A stretch of DNA of 11,109 nucleotides from Clostridia bacterium (GCA_900770685.1 CAAGLC010000091.1:1-11109); one strand, 5' to 3'. Shown: positions 1 to 5,625, numbered from the stretch's first letter. Notes: generated by a model from the letters alone, not told the origin. Made by a program: numbers and translations.

Positions 1-95
1 TCATCCAATTCTACAATATTTAATTTTTTTAATAGCTCTTGTACTACTTCTTTCACTCTTGTGGTAAATTTATTTTTTTGAATTTCGTTTAACAT
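1..95 (-). CDS. Partial hypothetical protein, truncated by the left window edge
   Basis: This is an open reading frame on the minus strand whose ATG lies at 95-93 and which is still open at base 1, giving at least 31 residues (MLNEIQKNKFTTRVKEVVQE...). The ATG sits inside the last codons of the upstream 126-aa gene, so the two overlap by 26 bp, and an AAAGGAAAG stretch lies about 10 bases before it as a plausible ribosome binding site. That overlap suggests translational coupling within one leftward operon. The visible segment is charged, probably helical and has no motif I recognise. A function cannot be given, and it could be a chance ORF because only 95 bases are visible. Confidence 0.5.
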   Translation of the reverse strand, partial: MLNEIQKNKFTTRVKEVVQELLKKLNIVELD

Positions 96-450
96 ATTTC
101 TTTTTCTTTCCTTTTTTACTTATATTCACTAAATTAAAATCGCGTCTATCTTGTCTACTAACTGGTCTACAAGTTACTACATTGTTATTTATTGGATTAA
201 TGCCTGTAGTTGCACGTTTTCCAACACGGTTGTATGACGGTTGACCTAATTTGTCATACTTTACTTTAGTTAAACCATTAGGTTTTGTAAATAAATTATC
301 CAAAACATCTATTTTGTTAATATTTCTACTTTCTTCAACAATACGGTTTTGAGCGTGTTTTGTAATGGTATATTTACCGACCTTAACTCTTTTCGTGTTC
401 TTCTTTGCCATTTCTCTTTTGGGCTTAAATAAGAAACTAAGTATACTCAT
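70..450 (-). CDS. Basic 126-aa hypothetical protein with HxxxR motif (DUF4258-like, tentative)
   Basis: The protein is small and strongly basic with no membrane segment. A short N-terminal extension (residues 1-14) is followed by a core beginning KYTITKHAQNRI (residues 26-37), in which His32 and Arg36 resemble the 'KHAxxR' signature of DUF4258-type proteins. A strand-rich part follows (PSYNRVGKR at 71-79, NNVVTCRPVS at 89-98), and the tail is lysine-rich (112-126). DUF4258 and related small families are often found in phages, plasmids and toxin-antitoxin-like loci, and some are thought to share a RelE/barnase-like nuclease fold; this is family knowledge, not shown here. The first ATG is chosen because an 11-base perfect Shine-Dalgarno match lies 9 bases before it, whereas the internal MAKK start at residue 14 has only a weak site. 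A sigma-A-like promoter lies upstream. Its codon context differs from the core genes, which suggests transfer. The family assignment is uncertain; that it is a gene is likely. Confidence 0.7.
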   Translation of the reverse strand: MSILSFLFKPKREMAKKNTKRVKVGKYTITKHAQNRIVEESRNINKIDVLDNLFTKPNGLTKVKYDKLGQPSYNRVGKRATTGINPINNNVVTCRPVSRQDRRDFNLVNISKKGKKKKYVKRNSKK

Positions 451-455
451 ATTAT

Positions 456-466
456 ATCACCTCCTT
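456..466 (-). promoter_or_regulatory. Very strong ribosome binding site of the 126-aa gene
   Basis: On the minus strand the sequence reads AAGGAGGTGAT, an uninterrupted 11-base complement to the 3' end of 16S rRNA. The GGAGG core lies about 9 bases before the ATG at 450. This decides the start in favour of the longer reading and predicts efficient translation. Confidence 0.85.
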
Positions 467-487
467 ATTATTTAGTCAAGACAAATG

Positions 488-499
488 GGCTAATTAGCC
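488..499. promoter_or_regulatory. 12-bp perfect palindrome, possible operator
   Basis: GGCTAATTAGCC is a perfect palindrome lying a few bases downstream of the expected leftward transcription start (about position 503). A dimeric regulator bound here could block the leftward promoter. It has no T-run after it and is too short to be a terminator. Its role as an operator is inference. Confidence 0.35.
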
Positions 500-509
500 T
501 TGCAAGTAT

Positions 510-538
510 ATTATACCAACAAATTAAAAGGCTTTCAA
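510..538 (-). promoter_or_regulatory. Sigma-A-type promoter for the leftward unit
   Basis: On the minus strand, TTGAAA (538-533) is followed after exactly 17 bp by TATAAT (515-510), a perfect -10 box. The expected start is near 503, giving a 5' leader of about 50 nt before the 126-aa gene. Confidence 0.8.
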
Positions 539-546
539 TAAAATAG

Positions 547-622
547 TGTCTACCCTGTTTTACATTGTAGAGTAGACAATCTAATACATAATTTGCTTAT
601 TTTATTGACTTTTGAGTAGACA
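547..622. repeat. Three copies of heptamer GTAGACA/TGTCTAC, candidate regulator sites
   Basis: TGTCTAC at 547-553 is in inverted orientation to GTAGACA at 572-578 and 616-622. The last two extend to an identical GAGTAGACA nonamer (570-578 and 614-622) 44 bp apart, roughly four helical turns. The first copy lies just upstream of the leftward -35 box, and the third lies inside the spacer of the rightward promoter. The placement fits binding by a regulator controlling both promoters; the adjacent WYL-type protein is the obvious candidate. The repeats are seen; the function is inferred. Confidence 0.55.
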
Positions 623-633
623 GATTGTATAAT
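605..633 (+). promoter_or_regulatory. Sigma-A-type promoter for the WYL-protein unit
   Basis: TTGACT (605-610) and TATAAT (628-633) are separated by exactly 17 bp, close to the ideal vegetative promoter. One GTAGACA repeat lies in the spacer, so a bound protein would directly compete with RNA polymerase. The expected start is near 640, leaving only a short leader with AAGGAG at 641-646 before the ATG at 654. Confidence 0.85.
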
Positions 634-653
634 AATGCTAAAGGAGTTATACT

Positions 654-1409
654 ATGACGGATAAAATCAAGGTTAAAATATCGTCTTTTGTGGCTAATAT
701 TTTAGAAAACGACGCTTTGCGTTTTGGTTTTACAAAAAACGATAAATCAAACAAAAACGCCTTACTTAATAAACTTATACCCACACTTGTAGAAGTTAGA
801 AAAGCAAGGCGAAACGAGATTGAAAATATTCTAAAAAATGAATATAATCGAGAAGATACGGAAAACATTTACAATGCCGTAAACACGGTTATAGACAAGG
901 TATATTTTAATGATGCAGAGTTAAACGTTTTAGACGAATATATTTGGATAAGACCATCAAAAGAAACGATGGCTACCTTTGATGAAATAGAAACAAGCGA
1001 AATTCTTATAACGGCACAAGAATTATCCGTATATATTCGTGGGTTACTCAACGAATATTCTCGTTTTCCACAATACAAAAGAGAAATGCTAGTTTTTGAT
1101 AAAGAATTAGACGTATTTAGCGATGCTTGTTGCTCGCGAAATATATTGCATTTTAGAGATAAAGAAAGTGGAAAAAGATATAAAGCATTTGCTTATCACT
1201 ACTATTATGGATATTTATACGACCAAACTAATTATTGCGTTATATACGATATAAACGAAAAAACAATAAAATCAATACCATTATGTAATATACAGGATAT
1301 ATATACTATAAAGCAAAAATATAAGCCAAGTGATAAGTTGATTGAAGCATTACAAGTATATGCAGACAACTGTAATTTTGAAGAAGAAATAATAATGGGG
1401 GAAGAATAA
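654..1409 (+). CDS. Probable RHH-WYL domain transcriptional regulator (251 aa)
   Basis: The N-terminus (about residues 4-48) reads as a beta strand (KIKVKIS) followed by two helices ending NKNALLNKLI, as in ribbon-helix-helix DNA-binding domains. A helical linker follows, including IWIRPSKETM (97-106), which resembles a block seen in a Bacillota family of RHH proteins carrying a C-terminal WYL domain. Residues about 150-222 are strand-rich (RYKAFAYHYYYGYLYDQ, then YCVIYDINEKTIKSIPLCNI), as expected of a WYL sensor barrel, although the literal W-Y-L triad is degenerate. WYL domains bind ligands or nucleic acid and regulate many phage-defence and stress loci. The ATG has AAGGAG 7 bases upstream and an excellent promoter. 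The repeat-laden divergent control region suggests autoregulation. It stops 1 bp before the next small gene. I assign the family from pattern memory; an HMM profile search is needed to confirm it. Confidence 0.7.
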   Translation: MTDKIKVKISSFVANILENDALRFGFTKNDKSNKNALLNKLIPTLVEVRKARRNEIENILKNEYNREDTENIYNAVNTVIDKVYFNDAELNVLDEYIWIRPSKETMATFDEIETSEILITAQELSVYIRGLLNEYSRFPQYKREMLVFDKELDVFSDACCSRNILHFRDKESGKRYKAFAYHYYYGYLYDQTNYCVIYDINEKTIKSIPLCNIQDIYTIKQKYKPSDKLIEALQVYADNCNFEEEIIMGEE

Positions 1410-1410
1410 A

Positions 1411-1542
1411 ATGTTTTTTAATAAAGAAAAAAAGAAAAGTAATTTTGTAAAAGCAAAAACCCCAGAAGCAAGAAAGAAACAAAAGCAAGCAATTGCTTCT
1501 TATTATGCAAAAAAGAAAAATGTAACTAAAAAAGGGAAATAG
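1411..1542 (+). CDS. 43-aa lysine-rich small protein
   Basis: The ATG lies 1 bp after the stop of the WYL-type gene and is preceded by GGGGGAAG, so translation is probably coupled. The product is 43 residues (MFFNKEKKKSNFVKAKTPEA...), with about a third lysine, a central KTPEARKKQKQAIASYY segment likely to be helical, and no cysteine, signal peptide or membrane segment. Such a peptide could bind nucleic acid or a partner protein, but I recognise no family. It is the last gene before a perfect terminator, which supports it being a real member of the transcript. Its lysine-rich tail resembles in composition the tail of the divergent 126-aa protein. Confidence 0.65.
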   Translation: MFFNKEKKKSNFVKAKTPEARKKQKQAIASYYAKKKNVTKKGK

Positions 1543-1573
1543 AAAAACCACAACGAAATCGTTGTGGTTTTTT
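1543..1573 (+). terminator. Rho-independent terminator after the WYL unit
   Basis: The stem CCACAACG (1548-1555) pairs perfectly with CGTTGTGG (1560-1567) around a four-base loop, flanked by AAAAA before and TTTTTT after (1568-1573). The A/T flanks mean it could also work for leftward transcripts. Confidence 0.92.
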
Positions 1574-1584
1574 ATTCCCTAAGA

Positions 1585-1613
1585 GAAGAGCCCTTACTTG
1601 CCTGCTCTTTTTT
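1585..1613 (+). terminator. Second, weaker terminator-like hairpin
   Basis: GAAGAGC (1585-1591) pairs with GCTCTTT (1604-1610), including one G-T pair, around a 12-base loop, and the T-run continues to 1613. It lies only 12 bases after a complete terminator, so it may be a remnant of the terminator of whatever gene stood upstream before the accessory unit arrived. That reading is inference. Confidence 0.45.
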
Positions 1614-1649
1614 GGTATTTTAGTACACCGTGTTAGCATATTATTACTC

Positions 1650-1655
1650 GAGGTG
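1650..1655 (+). promoter_or_regulatory. Ribosome binding site choosing the TTG start at 1660
   Basis: GAGGTG stands 4 bases before TTG at 1660 (6 bases from the end of GAGG), the best Shine-Dalgarno match in the area. The upstream in-frame GTG at 1630 has no such sequence. I therefore use the TTG start for the deacetylase-like gene. Confidence 0.6.
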
Positions 1656-1659
1656 TATC

Positions 1660-2367
1660 TTGAATAGAAATAAAAAAATAACTATTATTACAAACTTTAT
1701 ATTAGTTTTCATTTTAAGTACTGTTGCAACGGTATGTTTTCTGCCTGAAACTATTGTTCCAATTTACGGAGGAACAAAAATTGAAGCGATATATAATGGT
1801 AATAGACAAAAAAAATGCGTTTCGCTAATGTTTAACGTGTATGAAAACGCTAACGTTGTAAATTCTATTATTGACGTGCTTGACCAGTATAACGTTAAAG
1901 CAACTTTCTTTGTTGGCGGATGTTGGGCAGACGATAACGGTGAGTGCTTAAATAAAATGAAAACGTCTGGACACGAGATAGCAAATCACGGTTATTTTCA
2001 TAAAGATCATGCAAAAATTAGTTATGATAAAAATCGTGAAGAAATTTATTTGACCGAGAAAATCGTTCAAGCGCTTTGTGGCGTTAAAACCAGCTTGTTT
2101 GCTCCACCGTTAGGGAGTTTTTCCGCTGGAACGCTTGAGGTCGCTAATCAACTGGGTTACAAAGTTATAATGTGGTCTAAAGACACGATTGACTGGAGAG
2201 ATTCTAATAAAGAACTAATAATTAAAAGAGCAACGCAGAATTTAACGAACGGTGATTTAATACTAATGCATCCAAAAGAACATACATTACTTGCACTTTC
2301 GGAAATTTTGAGTTATTATATTAATAATGGATTTAACGTGGTTACGGTAAGTCAGTGTATTGAGTAA
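1660..2367 (+). CDS. ylxY: YlxY-like polysaccharide deacetylase-family protein, catalytic residues substituted
   Basis: The 235-aa protein has a basic N-terminus (NRNKK) and a hydrophobic segment at residues 7-28, so it is probably anchored in the membrane with its domain outside. A NodB/CE4 deacetylase domain follows: VKATFFVGG (79-87), GHEIANHGYFH (104-114), APPLG (148-152), MWSKDTIDW (171-179) and LILMHP (200-205). The metal histidines 110 and 114, Asp178-Trp179 and His204 are kept. However, the usual TFDDG motif is MFNVY (57-61), losing both aspartates, and the usual RPPxG arginine is Ala148. CE4 enzymes normally need these residues, so activity is doubtful. It precedes an M16 peptidase as in the B. 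subtilis ylxY-mlpA pair, where YlxY is listed as a probable sporulation-associated family. A longer form from GTG 1630 (245 aa) is possible but lacks a ribosome binding site. The coding end overlaps the possible TTG start of the next gene. Confidence 0.85.
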   Translation: MNRNKKITIITNFILVFILSTVATVCFLPETIVPIYGGTKIEAIYNGNRQKKCVSLMFNVYENANVVNSIIDVLDQYNVKATFFVGGCWADDNGECLNKMKTSGHEIANHGYFHKDHAKISYDKNREEIYLTEKIVQALCGVKTSLFAPPLGSFSAGTLEVANQLGYKVIMWSKDTIDWRDSNKELIIKRATQNLTNGDLILMHPKEHTLLALSEILSYYINNGFNVVTVSQCIE

Positions 2368-2397
2368 TACAATAAGAGAATATACTCATAATAATAT

Positions 2398-2403
2398 AGA
2401 GGA
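2398..2403 (+). promoter_or_regulatory. Ribosome binding site choosing the ATG start of the M16 peptidase
   Basis: AGAGGA lies 5 bases (from its GG) before ATG 2408. The in-frame TTG at 2360 overlaps the preceding stop region and has no clear site, and the extra 16 residues it would add have no counterpart in the usual M16 start (Y-K-K-Y-x-N-G-L-R near the N-terminus). Confidence 0.6.
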
Positions 2404-2407
2404 ATTT

Positions 2408-3652
2408 ATGTTACATTATAAGAAATACGATAATGGTTTAAGATTAGTAGTTAATAAAATGGAAGGGATGCTAACGGTTTCTTGTGGCGTTATGGTTAAA
2501 ACGGGAAGCGCAAATGAAATCGCGGAAAACAACGGTATCTCACATTTTATCGAACATTGTATGTTTAAGGGGACTAAAAAGCGTTCTGCTTTTGAAATAT
2601 CGGACCATATCGATAGAATTGGTGGGCAAATAAACGCATATACGGCAAAAGAAGCAACGTGTTACTACACTAAAGCAACGTCAGAGCATCTTGAAAATAC
2701 GTTAGAGGTTTTGTCGGATATATTTTTTAATTCAGTTTTTGACGAAAAGGAAATTGAAAAGGAAAAAAGCGTTGTTATTGAAGAAATTAACATGTGTGAA
2801 GACTCTCCTGAGGACGTTTGTTTAGATCTTTTAGCAAAAAGTTATTATGGCGATAAGGGGCTTGGGCAAACCATTTTAGGCGAAGCGTCTAATATTAAGT
2901 CGTTTACGAGAGAAAATCTATTAGAATATATTAAAAAATATTACACACCCGATAACGTGGTTGTTTCAATTGCCGGCAACGTTGATTTGAAAAGTGCTGA
3001 AAGCCTAGTTTTTGAATATTTTGCTAATAAATTTGAAGTAGGTGGTGGTTGTAATAAATTTGTTCAATTTACGCCTAAAGGTAGTGGAAATTTAATTAAA
3101 TTTAAAGATATTGAACAAGCACACGTGGGATTAAGTTTACCGACGTTTTCTATGTTTGATGAAAAAACCGACTCTTTAAGTATAGCCAATATTGTTTTTG
3201 GTGGTGGAATGAGCAGTAGATTGTTTCAGAAAATAAGAGAGGAAATGGGGTTGTGTTATAACGTATATTCTTTTGCTTCACATTATATTGATTCCGGTGT
3301 GCTTGAGATTTACGGCGCTGTTAACGTTGAATCTAGAGATAAATCCGTTGACGCCATTATATCTGAAATTAATAAATTTAGAAAAGATGGTTTAACTGAA
3401 AACGAATTTGCTAGGGGAAAACAGCAAATGAAAAGTTCGTTTATAATGGGGCAAGAAAGTACTGTTTCTCAAATGCTTTTGCAAGCTAGATATTTGCTTT
3501 ATTTGAACAAAAAATTTAATTTTAATGAAAGAATTGAACAAATTGATAAAATTAAGATTGATGACGTTAACGAAATAATTAGTAAAGTTTTTGACGTTGA
3601 CAAGCTTTCAGTTGCTACTGTTGGTAAGAATAAAAATCCAATTAAAATTTAG
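2408..3652 (+). CDS. mlpA: M16 family zinc metallopeptidase (processing-peptidase-like, MlpA/YmxG type)
   Basis: With the ATG at 2408 the protein has 414 residues, the usual size for the single-chain bacterial M16B group. It begins YKKYDNGLRLVV, then TGSANE (32-37), and the inverted zinc motif HFIEH at residues 46-50 (His46, catalytic Glu49, His50). The third zinc ligand is Glu126 in VVIEEIN, 76 residues after His50, exactly the family spacing. GGQINAYTAKEATCYY (72-87) is another family hallmark. The C-terminal half contains the GGGMSSRLFQKIREEMGLCYNVYSF-type segment around residues 274-298, which corresponds to the M16 R/Y substrate-binding region. No signal peptide is seen, so it is cytoplasmic. 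It presumably degrades or processes peptides; the native substrate is unknown. It is probably co-transcribed with the deacetylase-like gene 40 bp upstream and ends at a strong terminator. A longer TTG-started form (430 aa, from 2360) cannot be excluded. Confidence 0.9.
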   Translation: MLHYKKYDNGLRLVVNKMEGMLTVSCGVMVKTGSANEIAENNGISHFIEHCMFKGTKKRSAFEISDHIDRIGGQINAYTAKEATCYYTKATSEHLENTLEVLSDIFFNSVFDEKEIEKEKSVVIEEINMCEDSPEDVCLDLLAKSYYGDKGLGQTILGEASNIKSFTRENLLEYIKKYYTPDNVVVSIAGNVDLKSAESLVFEYFANKFEVGGGCNKFVQFTPKGSGNLIKFKDIEQAHVGLSLPTFSMFDEKTDSLSIANIVFGGGMSSRLFQKIREEMGLCYNVYSFASHYIDSGVLEIYGAVNVESRDKSVDAIISEINKFRKDGLTENEFARGKQQMKSSFIMGQESTVSQMLLQARYLLYLNKKFNFNERIEQIDKIKIDDVNEIISKVFDVDKLSVATVGKNKNPIKI

Positions 3653-3653
3653 T

Positions 3654-3683
3654 AAAAAGACACGATAAAGTGTCTTTTTTTTT
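3654..3683 (+). terminator. Rho-independent terminator after the M16 peptidase
   Basis: AAAAAGACAC (3654-3663) pairs perfectly with GTGTCTTTTT (3670-3679) around GATAAA, and the T-run continues to 3683. It begins 1 base after the stop codon of the peptidase gene and cleanly closes that unit. Confidence 0.92.
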
Positions 3684-3705
3684 ACCTTTTCGAATATATT
3701 TTATT

Positions 3706-4683
3706 ATGAAATTTTATCGTGTATTCGCGTTCTTTTTTCTTTGTTTTTGTATAGCTTTTACTTTTGTTTTCGGTGCAAAAAAAATTAACGAGGGGAAGTC
3801 TCTTTCAACTAATAGTGAATATACTGGGATCCTAACACTTTGGCACGTTGAAACATTTGAAGGTGGAGAAGGCTCTAGAAGACAGTTTTTATTAAAAATA
3901 GCCAGGGAGTTTGAAAAGGAATATCCTGGTTTGTTGGTTTACGTTACTACTCATACTGCTAACAGTTTGAAAGAAAATTTTTCTAAGCAAATTTATCCGG
4001 ATATTATATCTTACGGCAATGGAATTGAAGTGCAAAATTTAGTTGAGCTTTACGGTGAGTTTAATTGCGTGGGCGGTATGTTTGGAGATAAGATTTTAGC
4101 AATTCCTTGGTGTAGGGGCGGATATTTTTTAATTGATAATCCTTTGATAAAAAATGATAATAATGATTGTTTAGTATCTAATAGCGAATTTAACGTTCCA
4201 ATACTTGCATTAATGGGCTTTTCGGAGAAATTAGAGTTAAAGGAAAGTAGTCAATATGGTGCGTATTTAGAATTTGTTAACGGAAAGTGTAAATATCTTC
4301 TTGGTACGCAAAGGGATATAGTAAGGTTAACTAATAGAGGTATGAATTTTAACGCTACGCCAATTGAAACTTTTAACGACCTTTATCAATACGTTTCTAT
4401 CATACGTAAAGATGATCTAAAGGTAAATAGTTCTCGTGCGTTCGTTGAATATTTGTTATCTGAACGCTCGCAAAAAAAATTAAATTCAATTAATATGTTT
4501 TCTGATTTTTTTGACGTTGAATTCGACGTTGAAATAATGTCGAAAATGCAAAAGATAAAAAAATTTTCAACGATTTCGTCGTTTAATAGTGCTAAAATAT
4601 TTTACGACCTAAAAGAACTTTCGCTTGGCGCTTATAGCGGTAATGATGAAAAGTTTATTAAATTAAAAAAGTTTATTATTTAG
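3706..4683 (+). CDS. Orphan extracellular solute-binding-like protein (family 1, short)
   Basis: The 325-aa product starts with a basic MKFYR and a hydrophobic stretch (about residues 6-23), ending VFGA: a signal peptide or uncleaved anchor. There is no lipobox, so it is not an obvious lipoprotein. The mature part opens ILTLWHVETFEGGEGSRRQF, then FEKEYPGLLVYV and YPDIISYGNGIE, and later ILAIPWCRGGYFLI, which together follow the pattern of bacterial ABC-transporter solute-binding proteins of the SBP_bac_1 type. The C-terminal RAFVEYLLSERSQKKL also fits. It is about 80-100 residues shorter than typical members, and no permease or ATPase gene lies next to it. The start is the only ATG before the hydrophobic stretch. 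Upstream in-frame codons lie in the terminator, and no Shine-Dalgarno sequence is visible. The ligand is unknown. Confidence 0.75.
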   Translation: MKFYRVFAFFFLCFCIAFTFVFGAKKINEGKSLSTNSEYTGILTLWHVETFEGGEGSRRQFLLKIAREFEKEYPGLLVYVTTHTANSLKENFSKQIYPDIISYGNGIEVQNLVELYGEFNCVGGMFGDKILAIPWCRGGYFLIDNPLIKNDNNDCLVSNSEFNVPILALMGFSEKLELKESSQYGAYLEFVNGKCKYLLGTQRDIVRLTNRGMNFNATPIETFNDLYQYVSIIRKDDLKVNSSRAFVEYLLSERSQKKLNSINMFSDFFDVEFDVEIMSKMQKIKKFSTISSFNSAKIFYDLKELSLGAYSGNDEKFIKLKKFII

Positions 4684-4685
4684 CC

Positions 4686-4714
4686 TTGTAAAAAACATGA
4701 AAATATTGTAAGAT
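4686..4714 (+). promoter_or_regulatory. Possible promoter of the murB operon
   Basis: TTGTAA (4686-4691) and TAAGAT (4709-4714) are 17 bp apart, each matching four of six consensus bases. The site lies just after the stop of the solute-binding gene and right before the AAAAGGAG of murB, where an operon promoter is expected because no terminator separates the genes. The match is only moderate. Confidence 0.4.
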
Positions 4715-4728
4715 ATAAAAGGAGTATT

Positions 4729-5625
4729 ATGAGCCAAAAATCTTTCTGCCCGTACTTTCCGATAAACGACGTGGTTTTTAACGTTCCGGCTAGTAACATG
4801 TTTGGATTTAAGACAGGAGGAAAGGCTTATGCCTATGCAGAGCCAAAATCTTATAAAGATTTACGTGATTTAGTCGCGTATTGTAAGGACGAAAACCTTG
4901 CTTATAAAATTATAGGTAACGGGACTAATTTGCTTTTATCAGACAATGGCTATAACGGCGTTCTAATATCCTTAAAGCAATTAAATGCCATTAAGCAATA
5001 CGATAACGAGATAAAAGTTTTATCCGGCGCAAATTTGAGTGATTTAATCTTATTTTGCTTAAACAATTCTTTTTCCGGTTTGCAAAATTTGGTTGGGATA
5101 CCTGCAACCGTTGGTGGTGCAGTTGCAATGAACGCAAGCGCTTTCGGTGTTAGCGTGTCGGATAATTTAACTCTTGTCGAAGCGCTTTATGAAAATAAAC
5201 TAATAAAACTTGATAAAGATCAATGCGAATTTTCTTATAGAAACAGCATTTTTTTAAGAAAAGAAATTATAATTTTATCGGCGAAGTTTTCCTTTCCTAA
5301 AGCCGATAAATTGCAATTAAAAAATAAAGCTTGTGAAATTTCAAGCTTGCGTCGATTAATTCATCCAGTTGGTAGATCATGTGGATCAGTTTTTAAAAAC
5401 CCTAGCGATGGAATTTTTTCAGGGTTTTTAATAGAGCAAGCCGGCTTAAAAGGTGAAAAAGTTGGAGGTGCTAGCGTTTCTAATTTGCACTCTAATTTTA
5501 TTATTGCCGAGAAGAATTGCACTTCAAAAGACGTTTTTGAGTTGATTAAGTTAATAAAAGAAAAGGTTTATAAAAAATATAGCGTTAATTTGATAGAAGA
5601 AATAGAGTATATTGGAGATTTTTAA
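4729..5625 (+). CDS. murB: UDP-N-acetylenolpyruvoylglucosamine reductase
   Basis: MurB uses NADPH and FAD to reduce UDP-GlcNAc-enolpyruvate to UDP-MurNAc, the second committed step of peptidoglycan precursor synthesis in the cytoplasm. At 298 aa it has the normal bacterial length. FAD-binding motifs are seen: GNGTN (63-67) and GIPATVGGAVAMNA (123-136). YRNSIF (170-175) supplies the conserved Tyr-Arg pair, GSVFKNP (219-225) holds the expected catalytic Ser220, and the EE pair at 290-291 near the C-terminus supplies the general-acid glutamate. LIEQAGLKGEKVGGA and VSNLHSNFII complete the C-terminal domain. The start is supported by AAAAGGAG 4 bases before the ATG. The stop codon TAATG shares one base with the ATG of the PHP gene, so the two are translationally coupled. 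The Q usually found in the RRxxQP segment is His212 here, a mild divergence. Confidence 0.96.
   Translation: MSQKSFCPYFPINDVVFNVPASNMFGFKTGGKAYAYAEPKSYKDLRDLVAYCKDENLAYKIIGNGTNLLLSDNGYNGVLISLKQLNAIKQYDNEIKVLSGANLSDLILFCLNNSFSGLQNLVGIPATVGGAVAMNASAFGVSVSDNLTLVEALYENKLIKLDKDQCEFSYRNSIFLRKEIIILSAKFSFPKADKLQLKNKACEISSLRRLIHPVGRSCGSVFKNPSDGIFSGFLIEQAGLKGEKVGGASVSNLHSNFIIAEKNCTSKDVFELIKLIKEKVYKKYSVNLIEEIEYIGDF

Noticed and set aside
152..170. TGTCTAC and GGTCTAC inside the 126-aa coding region, resembling the control-region repeats
   Set aside because: They fall in codons for a natural RQDRR-like segment, far downstream of the promoters, and extended bases do not match the 9-mer; chance is likelier than an operator.
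1488..1499. Perfect palindrome AAGCAATTGCTT
   Set aside because: It lies within the 43-aa coding sequence (K-Q-A-I-A-S), has no T-run and is not repeated; probably a coincidence of codon use.
1306..1551. Minus-strand open frame opposite the WYL gene end and the 43-aa gene
   Set aside because: It is the mirror of lysine-rich codons (giving F/L-rich nonsense), spans the terminator and has no ribosome binding site.
1630..1659. N-terminal extension of the deacetylase-like protein from GTG 1630
   Set aside because: No Shine-Dalgarno sequence precedes it, while GAGGTG directly precedes the in-frame TTG at 1660, just before a normal basic-plus-hydrophobic anchor.
3670..3705. Extension of the solute-binding-like gene upstream to GTG 3670
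   Set aside because: The start would lie inside the terminator stem and T-run of the preceding gene.
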